From assembly GCA_033032865.1 (NCBI GenBank), contig JAWHQI010000099.1, positions 877,001-941,000 of the forward strand: 64,000 bases of DNA, read 5' to 3'. Position 1 is the first letter of the stretch. Every line of letters begins with the position of its first letter. Shown here one piece after another: positions 1 through 10,634 of the stretch. The stretch comes from Dactylorhiza incarnata (taxonomy: Eukaryota; Streptophyta; Magnoliopsida; Asparagales; Orchidaceae). The notes below the pieces were generated by a model, which searched no databases, was not told where the DNA came from, and saw only the letters and a program-made list of their open reading frames with translations. The translations under genes were made by a program, and so were the position numbers.

Positions 1-1426
1 CTCCAAAACTACTAGACCCCCTTAGTACAGGTTTTGACACTCCCTCCTTCTAAACAAGCTCCCTAGACCAACAAGAGATTAGGTGACACTAGGGTGAGCT
101 CCCTAGCCACATAAAGGTAAAACCCTAAGTTTGAGAATCAACTAGTATCAACTAGGAGCCTTGAACCCTAGGGTTTCCATTGAGGTTCTCTAACCCAATG
201 GGCCCTCCAAATTGGAAATTAGAGCAAACCCTAAGGACCTCCACTATGCCTCCAAGCTCAAAAGTGAACTCAAGGCCTCTTTGTGTCTTCCCCTCCACTT
301 AGGGCACCCTACCAAGAACTCATTGAGCCCACTAAGTCCAATTGAACTACTCATATTAGCCTAGGTGAGCTAGGGCTAAGTCAAGTCTCAAAATGACCCA
401 CCAAGTCACCTTGGGTCCAAAAATGAATTTCCTTGGACCCTAGCCCAATTTCAAGCCATTCTCAGCCCATGATAAAAATTGGACCTATTGATAATTAATA
501 AATCAAATAAATGAAAAGTAGGGAATTAATTTGGGGAGAAAAAGACAAAAAGAGAGAGAAAGAGGAAGGATTTTGTGCACCATGCCAAATGGCACACCCT
601 ACCTTGCCCTAACCAACTCAGCCACCCTTGGAGAGTAAACCCCCACCATTTTGAGCTGAGGTGGCAACCATGCATGGCCATGAAGAGGGTGAAATTTGGG
701 TGAATAGTGCTTGTGCAAAGGTGTGATTTCACCCACCTTGAAACCAGCCTCAGAGTGCCAATTGGCACCTCCCTTCCACCCCTCTCTCCTCACCCGGCCT
801 CAAGCTTGGTGCCTAGCTGTTTTGGCTCAAGCTGGAGGCCATGTAGTGGGTGCTTGAGAGGTGGAATTAATGGTCGAGCCCCTCCACCTACCTTCTTCAT
901 TTATACACCCTCTCAGCCCCATTTGAAGGCCCTGGCATGCTCAGTGACTCCCACGAAGACGATCCCCCACCACCATCGAAGATTTCGAGATCTGAAGGCA
1001 CAGTCAGCCATGGCTTCCGGTGGAGACAATTCACGTATGGGAACAAGGGCGAATCCGCGCCTCCGACCACAAACTCAGGCCCGTACCTCCTTCTCTTCCC
1101 TCGTGCTAGTCATCTAGATCGAATAGGAGGTGAGATGAGCTCAATCGAGCGAGATCCACCACTGGTTTTCACTAGTTTTCCCGTTGAAATGACCCTCCTC
1201 TAATTCCCTAATCCGGCCTCCGCCGGCCGACCTAGACTGCCGTCTCGACAGCCCCCACCTCCGTGAAGGTGGTGGTGGTGGTGGTCGGCCGGGAAGTCGC
1301 TCAGGTGGCCGGGAAATTGGGTCCAAAGTCGGCCCAGGCGGGAGTAATGTCAACCCTTGGCTGGAGGTTGAAGACAATGCCCTGGCCGTTGGATCTGATG
1401 AGATCCTAATCGCAGACCAAAATCAT

Positions 1427-3110
1427 TTAAATAAATGAATAGTGATAGTGTGTGTCACATTCTGTGCTGTTACTTTGAGCTGAAATTTAGCCCTCATCCA
1501 CTCAATATCAGACAAAGTGTTTAACACCAAAAAGGTAGATCCTTGTCTTACCTTTCTAATGATATGTTATACAAAATTTTTGGTTGAGTATAGCTCCCTG
1601 TAGGGCTGTTTTAGTGTAACATGTATAATATTCAAATTTCTATGTATTTTTGATTTTTTTTAAAAATATTGGTGCATGCAACATGAATGATTTTCAGGTC
1701 ATGCATGCATCCAAGCAGGACTTATGCTTGGTGAAAATTTGGGATTTTTAGAGGACTTTTTTTTAAAGTATTGCAAGATATTTCTTTTTGTGAATTTTGT
1801 GAATTCAGGAAATTTTAATTACAAATTTTTAATTAAATATTAAGGCTTCCCTTCCTAATGGTATGATCCATCACCGATGTTCCTTTCCTTGGCAGTATAG
1901 CTCGGATCCTTCTTTCTTCGCAGTCGAGCTCCTTCGGATCCTTTCCTTGGCAGTTGAGCTCGGATCCTATCCTTCTTTCTTCCTTTCCTTGGCAGTCGAG
2001 CTCCTTCGGGTCCTTCTTTCTTCGCAGTCGAGCTCGGATCCTGTTTTTGAATTTGGAGAAGGGCGGAATCCAAGTCTAGTAACAAGTAGGGGTCACTGTT
2101 GAATTCTATGGTGTCGAACTCAATGGAGTGAGTTAGAGCAATCCTGCTACTGATGCTCTACGTGCTCAATTGGGTGACATTAGCGAATGAGATCGTGCTA
2201 CTTTGAAATCCGATGGTGTTGAGATCGTGCTACTTTGAAATCTGAGGGTGTTGTAGCAGTCTCAGGGGTTGGTTGACTTTTGGACAGACTTCATTTGCTT
2301 TTCTGAAGTTTGAATGGGCAGAAGTAAAGATATGAAGTTTCCAAATCTTGTTGAGTAGCTTGTATAAATGAATAGTGCTTAATTTGTCACACCTCATACT
2401 GAAACTTTAGGCAGTAAATTGAGTGACTTACACTCAAATTCAAATCATGCGTTCAACATCAAAGTTTTAGATCTCCATCTTACCTTTCTAATGATATGTT
2501 ATACAAAAATTTTGGTGGAGTAAATCTCACTGTAGACTAGTTTTGGTGTGACATGTACCTTGCTTAAGATTTTGGTATTTTTGAAATTTAAAGATATTGG
2601 TGCATGCAACAGGAATGATATTCAGGCCATGCATGTACCCATGCATGACCAATGCTTGATGAGAAATTTAGAATTGTTAGAGAATATTTTTCTAAAGTTT
2701 TACTAGATATTTCATTTTATGAATTTTGTGAATTTAGGAAATAATAATTATTAATTTTTAATGAAATTTCAGGGGTCTCTCCCCAAAGTCACGATTAGTC
2801 ATCTGTAAAATTTTCATAAGGTTTGGCTAAGTAGAAATGAAGATATGAAGCTTGGAATTTGTGATCACTAGATTGAATAAATGAATAGTATTTAATTTGT
2901 CACACCCCATACTGAAACTTTAGGCAGAAAATTGAATGACTTACACTCAATTTCAGATCATGTGGTCAACACCAAAGTTGTAGCTCTTGCTCTTACCTTT
3001 CTAATGATATGTCATACAAAAATTTTGGTGCAATATAGCTCCCTGTAGACCCATTTTAGTAAATTATGTACAATGTTACATTCCCTTGTATTTTGATGTC
3101 TTTAAGCAAA
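1427..3110. repeat. Three diverged copies of a 230-430 bp module
   Basis: Copies begin near 1427, 2365 and 2877. Each starts with AATGAATAGT, continues through a block around CTTACCTTTCTAATGATATG, then a tract ending in AT-rich sequence. The third copy is shorter. A 39-bp direct duplication (GAGATCGTGCTACTTTGAAA core) lies at about 2188-2255 between copies 1 and 2. Confidence 0.75.
1875..2047. repeat. Short GAGCTC/GGATCC-rich minirepeat
   Basis: The phrases TTCCTTGGCAGT, CAGTCGAGCTC and CGGATCC recur several times in about 170 bp. GAGCTC and GGATCC are both self-complementary. The frames crossing it are repeat-derived and not considered genes. Confidence 0.7.
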
Positions 3111-3544
3111 ATGGTCCATGCAAATTAGATGATCCCTTACTCATACTTTAAGTATAACATATAGAGTGAACTTAAGAACTTCATGATTCTAAAACTTAGA
3201 TTGAAAAGAGTTCACCAACCCTTGAAGTGTCTTAGCATAGGCTATCTAGGGGAATAAAGTTAAACTAGCCTGGCACATTAGTAAAAGTAGAGTTAGTTAG
3301 AAGCAACAATAATCCACCTTACTCAAGTGAGCTTACATAGGTTGAACATAAGTCTTGAACAAAGCATAGGAATCTAAAATGTCCCTGTTGGAACATGGTC
3401 TTCCGCATCTCCTAGGTTTGAGAATAACAAATCCTATGTGTATTTGATCTTGTGTGTTCAAGTGTGCATGTTAACATAGTCCATATGACTCAAGGAGTAC
3501 TCATGATGACCGCCCCCAAAATTGAAGCCAAAATTCGAAAAGGC

Positions 3545-3749
3545 TCACTAGCGCCGACGGTAGCGATGATTTGCGCGATTCCGGCGGTGTTTTTAGAAAG
3601 AGCTAGCGCCCGGCGGTAGCTACTAGCGCTGGTGGTAGCATAGCGCACAAGAGGCATAGAGCAAAATGTTGCCGCGGATTGAAGATCCTGCCGCGCAAAA
3701 CGTTTCCTAATCCGAGCTAGCGCCGGCGGTAGCGTGAAGGCTATAAATT
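3545..3749 (+). promoter_or_regulatory. C0 LTR promoter: repeated GC palindromes before a TATA box
   Basis: Four variants of TAGCGCCGGCGGTAGC occur between about 3548 and 3733. The last, GCTAGCGCCGGCGGTAGC at 3716-3733, is followed 8 nt later by TATAAATT (3742-3749). The layout matches the C3 LTR. The promoter role is inferred from the TATA box and its place in the LTR. Confidence 0.6.
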
Positions 3750-4250
3750 GGATGCTTTGGCTCCGTCTTCTTTATCCTCCTACAATCCCAAACTCCAGAG
3801 CTTCGTGCCACAGCAGAGAGAGGAAGATTCAGAGTGATACTCCCACAAATCCATGAAGGCTTAAGGAGATCCGTGGAGAAGATTTCAACACGCTTCATCA
3901 TCGTGACGAAAGACCGCATCGACTACGATCATACTCTGCGTCTTCGTCTACTTCTCCAAGAGATCCAAATAGAAGGAGTTTTTATATTATTGTCTTTTTC
4001 ATTTCACATCTTTTCTTGTAATCGTTTAAGTGAAATCGCCTCGTGTTGGCGACTAGGTCTGGGGTAGGACTTAGGGCTGAAATTCGCCTCGTGTTGGCGA
4101 CTAGATCTAGGCTAGGTCTAGGGGGTGCTCTGTAACATCCCAACTTTTATTGGGCCACTAGACTCTAGTGAGCCCAATAAAAGTAGGCCAGAGCAGTAGA
4201 AAACTACCATTTTAAGTAATGTTGCGCGCCGCAACTAAGTTATCGGGGTA

Positions 4251-5000
4251 TAGTGACCGTAAGAACCCCGAATTGAGTTCCGTCAGTTCCGTTAGACTCG
4301 TATGAACAATACGAGCGCAACGGAATTTGTTGCACTTCGATCCGAGGTCGTTTGGAGAAAATGACCATTTCGGGTATCGTAGCGCGCCACTACCTCATTA
4401 TTATGAATAGTGACCATACAAACCCCGAATCGACTTCTATCAGTTCCGTTAGACTCGTATGAACAAAACGAGCGCAACGGAATTCGTTGCACTTCGATCC
4501 GAGGTCGTTTGGAGAAAACGACCATTTCGGGTATCGTAGCGCGTCACTACCTCATTATTATGAATAGTGACCGTACGAACCCCGAATTGACTTCCGTCAG
4601 TTCCGTTAGACTCGTATGAACAATACGAGCGCAACGGAATTCATTGCACTTCGATCCGAGGTCGTTTGGAGAAAACGACCATTTCGGGTATCGTAACGCG
4701 CCACTACCTCATTATTATTAATAGTGACCATACGAACCCCGAATCAACTTCGGTCAGTTCCGTTAGACTCGTATTGACGATACGAGCACAACGGAATCCG
4801 TTGCACTTCGATCCGAGGTCATTTGAAGAAAACGACCATTTCGGGTATCGTAGCACGCCACTACCTCATTATTGTAAATAGTGACCGTACGAGCCCCGGA
4901 TTAACTTCTGTCAGTTCTGGTAAACTCGTACGAACAATACGAGCGCAACGGAATTAATTGGGCCTCGATTCAAGGTCGTATGGAGAGTATGCCATTTTAC
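4251..5000. repeat. 157-bp tandem array in T1 left LTR
   Basis: The phrase TAGTGACC recurs at 4251, 4408, 4565, 4722 and 4879, an exact 157-bp period. Each unit carries an inverted repeat around TCGTATGAACAATACGA and the block ACGACCATTTCGGGTATCGT. The frames reported here on both strands are echoes of the repeat. Confidence 0.93.
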
Positions 5001-5099
5001 GACTATGCAGATCGCCTCAGTGCAACGCACGAGATATAAAGCATATGAACCAGGCATCGGCCCCGACAACTCTTGTTGGACCCCAGGGACCAAGGAGGA

Positions 5100-6540
5100 T
5101 CCCTCCCTAAGTTGACTCGATCACCCCCCCCCCCCCCACCCCACCCCCCCCCCGGCTTGAAATTTATTGGGAAATGCAAAGGAAATGGGGGGGAGGAGAG
5201 AGAAAGCCCCCCCCCCCCCAAGAAAAGGGGCTGCCCATGAATAGGCAGCCCCTATTTGGGCAAAGGGGGCAAGAGAGAGAGAAGGGAGGGGAGGGGGAGA
5301 AAATATCTCCCCCTCCCTTATCCCCACGTGGGGGATAAGGAGGAAGAGCTCCCCCCTTCCTATAAAAGGAAGGGGCAGCCCCTCTCAAACCCCCCACCCC
5401 ACTCCCTCTCAGCCTCACCCTGCCGACCAGCCCAGCCCAGCCCTCCTCCTCCTCCACCTTGCCGGAGCAAGCCAACCCCAAGCCGCCACCTCCTCCTCCT
5501 TCCTCATGGCCGGCCACCGCCCCTCCACCTATCGAGCCCCACCTCACCTCCAGGTAGAACTCTCCCCCTCCCCCTTCCTATCTCCCGGAGGAGGCCACCC
5601 CTCTCCCCGTCGTCGGAGCGCCGCCGGCCGCCGCCTCGAGCCTTGCAAGGCTCGGGGAGGAGGCTGGCCGTGAGAGCCCTTTCCCCCAGCGCCGGTGGTG
5701 GCGCTGGGGGAGGTAGGCCCCCTCCCAGGGTCCTCGACGCCGGCGCAGGAAGGCGGTCGGGCCACCGGAGGACGCAGCCCCGGCGGCACCCGTGGCCTCC
5801 CCCTCTTCGTTTTCCTGTAAGGGTTGAAACCCCTCCCCCGGCGGCGGCCGCCGGCGCCAGGCCGCCAGACCCCCGCCGGAGGTCTGCCCCCTCCCCGGCG
5901 CCCCGACCAGGGGCGGCAGGGAGGTCCCTCCCTGGGTAGACAGTGGCGCGGCCAGCTGCATGGCCCATGCAGGCTGCGCCGCGCCTCCCCCTACCCTCCT
6001 GCTCAAGTTCCCGGCGGGGTCCGGCGGCGCCAGGCCGCCGGACCACCATCGGAGTGGCCGCCGACCCCCGGTGCACCGACCGGGGGCGGCACCGTCGCCC
6101 TATCAGTGGAGGCGGCGGCGCAGCGGGCCTGCATGGCCCATGCAGGCCGCGCCCCCGCCTCCCGCCTCCCGCCTGCTTCCTCGCTCTGCCCCGGTGGTGG
6201 CCGGCGGCACCAGGCCGCCGAACCACCACCGGAGGAGTCGCCGGCCCCCAGCGTACCGACCGGGGGCGGCGCCGGCCTCTGTCGGCCGCTGCCCGGCGGC
6301 GGTAGCGGCTGCCACCCGCGATTAATCGGGGGGCGCACGATCTCCCCCGGAAGATCAAGCGGCCCCCGAAACCTCTTTTCCCGCCTCCCGCCTCCACTTG
6401 TGTGCCCCCACAGCGGATCCGCCGCAGATCCGCTGTGGGAGCCGCGGGATGGCAGGCGGTGCAGCACCCCTGCGCCCCCTCCCTTTCCCTTATCGCACCC
6501 CAATTCTCCCCCTTCCTTTTCCTAACCGCACCCCAATCTC
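5100..6540. repeat. GC-rich LTR block with about 175-180 bp repeats
   Basis: Very GC-rich DNA with poly-C/poly-G tracts. The phrase CAGGCCGCC recurs at 5858, 6031 and 6211, marking three diverged units. Near-perfect palindromes such as CCTGCATGGCCCATGCAGG occur near 6127. Open frames of up to about 300 codons exist on both strands but are proline/arginine/glycine-rich, overlap each other and show no domain, so I do not call them genes. The same block is at about 14620-16040. Confidence 0.75.
5361..5367 (+). promoter_or_regulatory. TATA box in T1 left LTR
   Basis: TATAAAA lies in CTTCCTATAAAAGGAAGG, just before the GC-rich leader, as expected for the U3/R boundary of an LTR. Function is inferred. 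Confidence 0.6.
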
Positions 6541-7020
6541 CCTTTCCCCTTCCCCATTTTTTTGAGAAAAAATGGGGCAGATTGGGGAAAAGTTTTCTAA
6601 ATGAAAAATGTGCCCCACCCTAAGGGGCACCTACTGTAAATTTTTGGGATTTTTAGGAGAAGTTTTACTATTTTTAAAACTCTTTATAGGGTTTATTTTG
6701 AGAAAATAAACGTCCAAATAAGTTCGCAAAAATCACCAAAAATTAAGGGCTCAAATTAAAGGTGTTTTACAACTACTATTAAAATTGGGAGGTGTGGTTT
6801 CTTATTTTCGTCCTCCAAACGCTTTTACAAGCGAAAATAAACGCCCAAAAAGAGCGAAATTCATCAAAATGAATCGGCGTCCCCTCGACGCATATTTTTA
6901 AATGCCTATTAAAAATTATGCGTATCTATCCAAGGAATCGACTATGCTCGGAATATCGACGCGAAAATCGGAACGAAATCGCGGCGAGGCGCCGAAATTT
7001 AACCCTTTCCTTATGCTGTT

Positions 7021-7430
7021 ACTGCTTTCTGTACTTTCCTTTAAATCCAGTTTCGCACTGGTCCCCCGCATTTACTTTCTGTACTTTCCTTTAAATCCAG
7101 TCTCGCACTGGTCCCCCGCATTACTTTCTGTACTTTCATTTAGATCCAGTCTCGCACTGATCCTGTCATCATGGCCTCTGCTTTCGGCCTACTTTTCTGT
7201 TTATTACCATGACCTCTGCTTTCGGCCTACTTTTCTGTTTATTACCATGGCCTCTGCTTTCGGCCTACTTTTCTGTTTATTACCATGGCCTCTGCTTTCG
7301 GCCTACTTTTCTGTTTATTACCATGGCCTCTGCTTTCGGCCTACCATTCTGTTTATTATTATGGCCTCTGCTTTCGGCCTATGTTTCTGCTTAGTGTTAT
7401 GGCCCCTGCTTTTGGCCTAATTTATTTGCT
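7021..7430. repeat. 50-bp and 38-bp tandem arrays, T1 left LTR
   Basis: About 2.5 units of a 50-bp repeat (TTTAAATCCAGTCTCGCACT core) are followed by seven units of a 38-bp repeat beginning ATGGCCTCTGCTTTCGGCCT, at 7171, 7209, 7247, 7285, 7323, 7361 and about 7399. The hydrophobic open frames across it are products of the repeat. Confidence 0.92.
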
Positions 7431-8669
7431 AATGCAGAACTGTCATGGCAACCATGCGGTGCTTATCCTCCCTTCTGCGAGGCCTTAGTTGGGGAAAACC
7501 CGGAGTTGAGTCCCTCCTCCCAGGTTAGTCCCAAGCAAGGAGCCCTCATACCGCTAATCCTCCCAGGCAGAGGTTGTGTGACCGGTCGAGTAGAATTTCC
7601 ACGACACTTATGTGCTTGTTTTATATAAAGCGGGTGAAGATTGTTTGGGAGTGGCGGGTTGGTCACGCTCGCAGACCGTTCGTACCGGTGCGGGTGGGTT
7701 GACGACTCATGGCGACAGGGAGATGTGCACAACGGGTTATCACCTTCCGGGCCTGCAGTTTTACCTCCCATGGTCGGCCTACAAATTGGCTCGTCGGATG
7801 TCGCTCACATCCAGTTAGTACACCAGGGTTGTACGGGAGGGCCTGAATGATACGGTACAACTACATTCAGAAGTGGCAAGACTGGCCACTGTCACCGACG
7901 GCCACATCGGTGAGGCCCGCAGGGTTAGCTCCCCTGCTTGAAATAAAGCGGTCTAAACTGTGTCGACACAGGGTCTTTTGTGTGCGTACAGGTTGAATAC
8001 CTGGGTGTGCGTGTCTGCGCGTTATAGTGTTGTTTATTTACTATACGGCGTGATTACGAGCTTTAGGGTGGGAAGCCCTATATATATATACGGAGAGATA
8101 TATGTTTACCTGCTACTAACCCTCTACCTTGCTTCGGCTATTTCATTTCTTTCCTTTAGCAGCCCCCTGGATATGGATCCGGGGAGGGGATGTATTTTCT
8201 ACTTAGCTCTGTGACTAACGGTTATTTCTTATAACCAATCACAGGAGATGGGACAGCAAGGAGCCCCCGCACCGCAGGATGAGTTACGAGCCTTGGAGAT
8301 GGCCCGTTAGATTACCCCAGCCTCGCCCCCTATCTTCAGAGACGTGAGTTCGAGAGTATAAGGACTAGCCTAGAGCTCCCTTTTGTTTTAGATTATGTAG
8401 CCCTCGAGGCAATGTTTTGTAAAACGATAGGCCCCGACCATATTTAAATATGTAATATAATCCGCATGCTTAGCTTTTCCTATATTCGATTGCTTTCGCT
8501 GTGCGTTCTGATGTGTTGTGATGATTCTTGTGCTTGACAAAGAGACCGCTCAGCACTTGAGAGGGTGGGACGTTGCCACCCGGAAAGCGCTGAGTTGTCT
8601 TCTTTGGGCAGTAAGGTCCCCCCTCCCTGAACCCGGTTCAGTCTGGGGAGGGGGGGGGGGTCTTACAAA

Positions 8670-8681
8670 TGGATCAGAGCC
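8670..8681 (+). other. T1 primer-binding site, degenerate
   Basis: TGGATCAGAGCC lies 2 nt after the LTR terminus. It resembles the plant tRNA-Met site TGGTATCAGAGC with one T missing. Confidence 0.6.
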
Positions 8682-8738
8682 ACCACGATCCGACCACATG
8701 GGGCAGTCTTTCGATCCTCCCTTCCCCGGTTCTGTTTC

Positions 8739-9938
8739 TTGGTTCGGGACGAACCACGCAGCGGAAGCCTGGTGGACCCTTTAGGTTTAAGGTTAAGGAT
8801 TCGAGACTGCACGGTAGTACACCCACACGCTTTCTGCTTCCTTTTCTTCCAGTCCTGCAAAATTCCCTTATTTTTGCAAGTTTTGATGCCCGTTTGTTAC
8901 TTCTCCAGATATCGGAGTCAAGTAACGGAAGGTCCTCCTCTCGGGACCAGTACCACTCCACCACCAGCCCCGGCCGCTCCAGCCGCAGTTCCATTCGGAG
9001 AGACAGAGCTCGGACAGACCCTGGTAGCCCTGTTAGCCGCCTTCCAGACAGCCACCTTACGGCCACCACAGCAGGCCACCATACCCACCGATCTGCTGAC
9101 GACATTCCGGGGGCTAAGGCCCCCCACCTTCCGAGGTACCGAGTCAGCCATCCAGGCCGAGGAGTGGGTGGAGAGGGTAGAGGAGCTTCTAGTAGGGATG
9201 ATGTGCCCCGCAGTAGCCGCAGTGTCCCTGGTGGTGACCATGCTGGAGGGCTATGCCCGGGACTGGTGGAGGGCCGCTAGCCGCTCTACCTTCAGAGGAC
9301 GACCACTCAGCACGATCTTCTGGGGGGAGTTCTCAGAGGCCTTCTTAGAGCATTTCATTTCGGATGCAGACCGGATGGCGCTCCAGGAACGGTTCCTGCA
9401 GATCAGGCAGGGAGATAGGACGGTTCCAGACTACCAGAGAGAGTTTATCCACCTGGCCCGCTTCGCCGGGACCTTAGCAGGTACGGATAAGGACAGGGCG
9501 GCCAGATTTTACCGAGGATTACGAGACGACCTCCGTCAGGCCCTGATCATGATTTCCCAGGCATCCTTCCACACGATCGCCTCACATGCCACCGCTCTAG
9601 AGATGGACCAGCGGATGGTAGCTCAGCAGCGGAGGGGACACGTAGGTGTTCCCCGGACTCAGGGCCGAGAGAGAGGAGTAGGTCCTCGCAGGCAGGGCCG
9701 AGACGGGAGACATCGTCAGCGTCACCAGCCATATAGGCAGGCACCCCAGCCCCGATCAGCACCCCAGCCCCGACCAGCACCCCCAGCCCCAACACCTCAG
9801 GTCGTCCCAGCCGCACGACGAGATGTTCCCTTCGCAGTGAACTGCTACCTATGCCAGCAGCCTGGGCATATACGAGCCTTCTGCCCACAGGCTACCGGGA
9901 GACACGGTTTAGGAGCAGTAGCGGCGGAGAGTGGATGA
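8739..9938 (+). CDS. gag: T1 Gag (capsid and nucleocapsid)
   Basis: Structural protein that forms the particle and packages element RNA. The frame encodes 399 residues. Residues about 85-300 carry the Gypsy capsid-type domain (EEWVERVEELL, DWWRAA, FLQIRQGDRTVPDYQREF). A basic, glutamine/proline-rich stretch follows, then a CCHC knuckle CYLCQQPGHIRAFC near residue 370. An alternative start at 8886 would remove the poorly conserved first 49 residues. A TGA at 9936-9938 ends the frame, but the same frame stays open to the predicted intron donor at 10056, so this TGA may be a secondary mutation or a real Gag terminator. Confidence 0.88.
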   Translation: MVRDEPRSGSLVDPLGLRLRIRDCTVVHPHAFCFLFFQSCKIPLFLQVLMPVCYFSRYRSQVTEGPPLGTSTTPPPAPAAPAAVPFGETELGQTLVALLAAFQTATLRPPQQATIPTDLLTTFRGLRPPTFRGTESAIQAEEWVERVEELLVGMMCPAVAAVSLVVTMLEGYARDWWRAASRSTFRGRPLSTIFWGEFSEAFLEHFISDADRMALQERFLQIRQGDRTVPDYQREFIHLARFAGTLAGTDKDRAARFYRGLRDDLRQALIMISQASFHTIASHATALEMDQRMVAQQRRGHVGVPRTQGRERGVGPRRQGRDGRHRQRHQPYRQAPQPRSAPQPRPAPPAPTPQVVPAARRDVPFAVNCYLCQQPGHIRAFCPQATGRHGLGAVAAESG

Positions 9939-10056
9939 GGTGGACGCAGAGGACGTCCCGCAGGCAGGAGGGAGCCGGCTAGGCAGGGCAGAGCAGCACC
10001 GCTCGAGGCATACGCGTTGGATCTTCAGCACGGTCCTGCTCCTGACGTAGTGATAG

Positions 10057-10191
10057 GTATCTACTTCCGATAGTACGATATCCTAGGAGATGTTATAGCT
10101 TTATATATTGGGACTTTTGTGTATGTCATCCCTACTCCTGTATATTTGTGAAAAGCTTATGATCATGATATATATATATATATGTTATCAG
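10057..10191 (+). other. Predicted 135-bp intron between Gag and protease of T1
   Basis: The segment starts GTATCTAC, ends GTTATCAG, and is strongly AT-rich (it includes a TA run at 10169-10184) against GC-rich flanks. The coding edge before it (DVVIG) and after it (LLLVEGHPAK) is the normally uninterrupted N-terminal edge of Tekay proteases. The length is a multiple of three, but the frame inside meets TAG at 10071. Retention would end translation before protease and splicing would fuse Gag to Pol. Splicing is inferred from sequence only. Confidence 0.75.
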
Positions 10192-10601
10192 GTTTACTTT
10201 TGGTAGAAGGTCATCCCGCTAAAACATTGTTCGATACCGGCGCCACACATTCTTTCGTTGCACAAAACTTCATCGCTGACAAGGAGAACACGGTGCGATC
10301 ATCCGGGATGTCAATCCGAATACGACTCCCGGATGGATCAGATATGACTTCCACCGAAAAGTGTTCCTTCCAGGCAATGCTAGGAGGCATAGAATTCGAA
10401 GTCAACGCAACCGTTTTGGCAATAACCGGATTCGACATCATTCTGGGGATGGATTGGTTGGCCGAGCAAAGCGCCCAAATCAATTGTTCAACTCGAGAAA
10501 TCCGCCTCCAGAATCCAAATGGGCAATTTATCACGCTAGCAGGTATACCCTCTGTCACCCGCAATATCTTAACATCTGCACAAACCGTCAAGGCAGTTTG
10601 A
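10192..10601 (+). CDS. T1 aspartic protease
   Basis: Retroviral-type protease that cleaves the polyprotein. The catalytic LFDTGATHSF motif (D-T-G) begins about 15 residues after the predicted splice acceptor. The flap-distal motif DIILGMDWL is present near residue 90. I start the feature at the acceptor, since the first ATG (10182) lies inside the predicted intron. A TGA at 10599-10601 separates it from RT, but the frame is unchanged and open again from 10602, so it is one premature stop in a continuous pol frame. Confidence 0.88.
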
Positions 10602-10634
10602 CGGAAGGACGAGGTATACCTAATCTACTTTGAG

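Larger units (their letters stand above)
1..3385 (+). mobile_element. Left part of a long Tekay-type LTR (T3)
   Basis: No conserved protein is visible. The order resembles the T1 LTR further right: a TATA-like stretch near 898-908, a GC-rich leader with proline/glycine-type codons (about 950-1400), then AT-rich DNA with a block (TGGGATTTTTAGAGGA, about 1740) also found in T1 (about 6650). The segment stops at the GTCCC duplication flanking solo LTR C0 and seems to resume at 17690, ending at 23755 in a Tekay-style terminus. Assigning all three pieces to one LTR is inference from layout; its left end lies outside the window. Small open frames here are not credible genes. Confidence 0.45.
4131..8667 (+). 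repeat. T1 left LTR (4537 bp)
   Basis: Runs from TGTAACATCC to GGTCTTACA. In order it holds a 157-bp tandem array, a GC-rich block with a TATA box, an AT-rich block, 50-bp and 38-bp tandem arrays, and a distal segment. It lacks about 37 bp present in the right LTR near 16496-16532, between AACCC repeats. It is much longer than a typical Gypsy LTR, but Tekay/Del elements are known for long LTRs. Confidence 0.93.

Noticed and set aside
526..1377. Small frames at the left edge as genes
   Set aside because: No domain, overlapping on both strands, and located in probable LTR sequence.
5164..6525. Long overlapping open frames on both strands (up to about 300 codons), repeated at about 14628-16055
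   Set aside because: Product of GC-rich, stop-poor repeat DNA in the T1 LTR; overlapping frames, no domain, Pro/Arg/Gly-rich composition.
6902..7488. Hydrophobic repeat protein, possibly membrane
   Set aside because: Translation of the 38-bp LTR array; unit length not a multiple of three, so frames rotate.
8761..8908. Leader intron of T1 with acceptors CTTCCAG and CTCCAG
   Set aside because: Acceptors look good, but no convincing donor and no frame benefit, unlike 10057-10191.
8669..9280. 203-codon frame starting right at the T1 primer site
   Set aside because: Overlaps the true Gag frame; Ser/Arg-rich shadow without homology.
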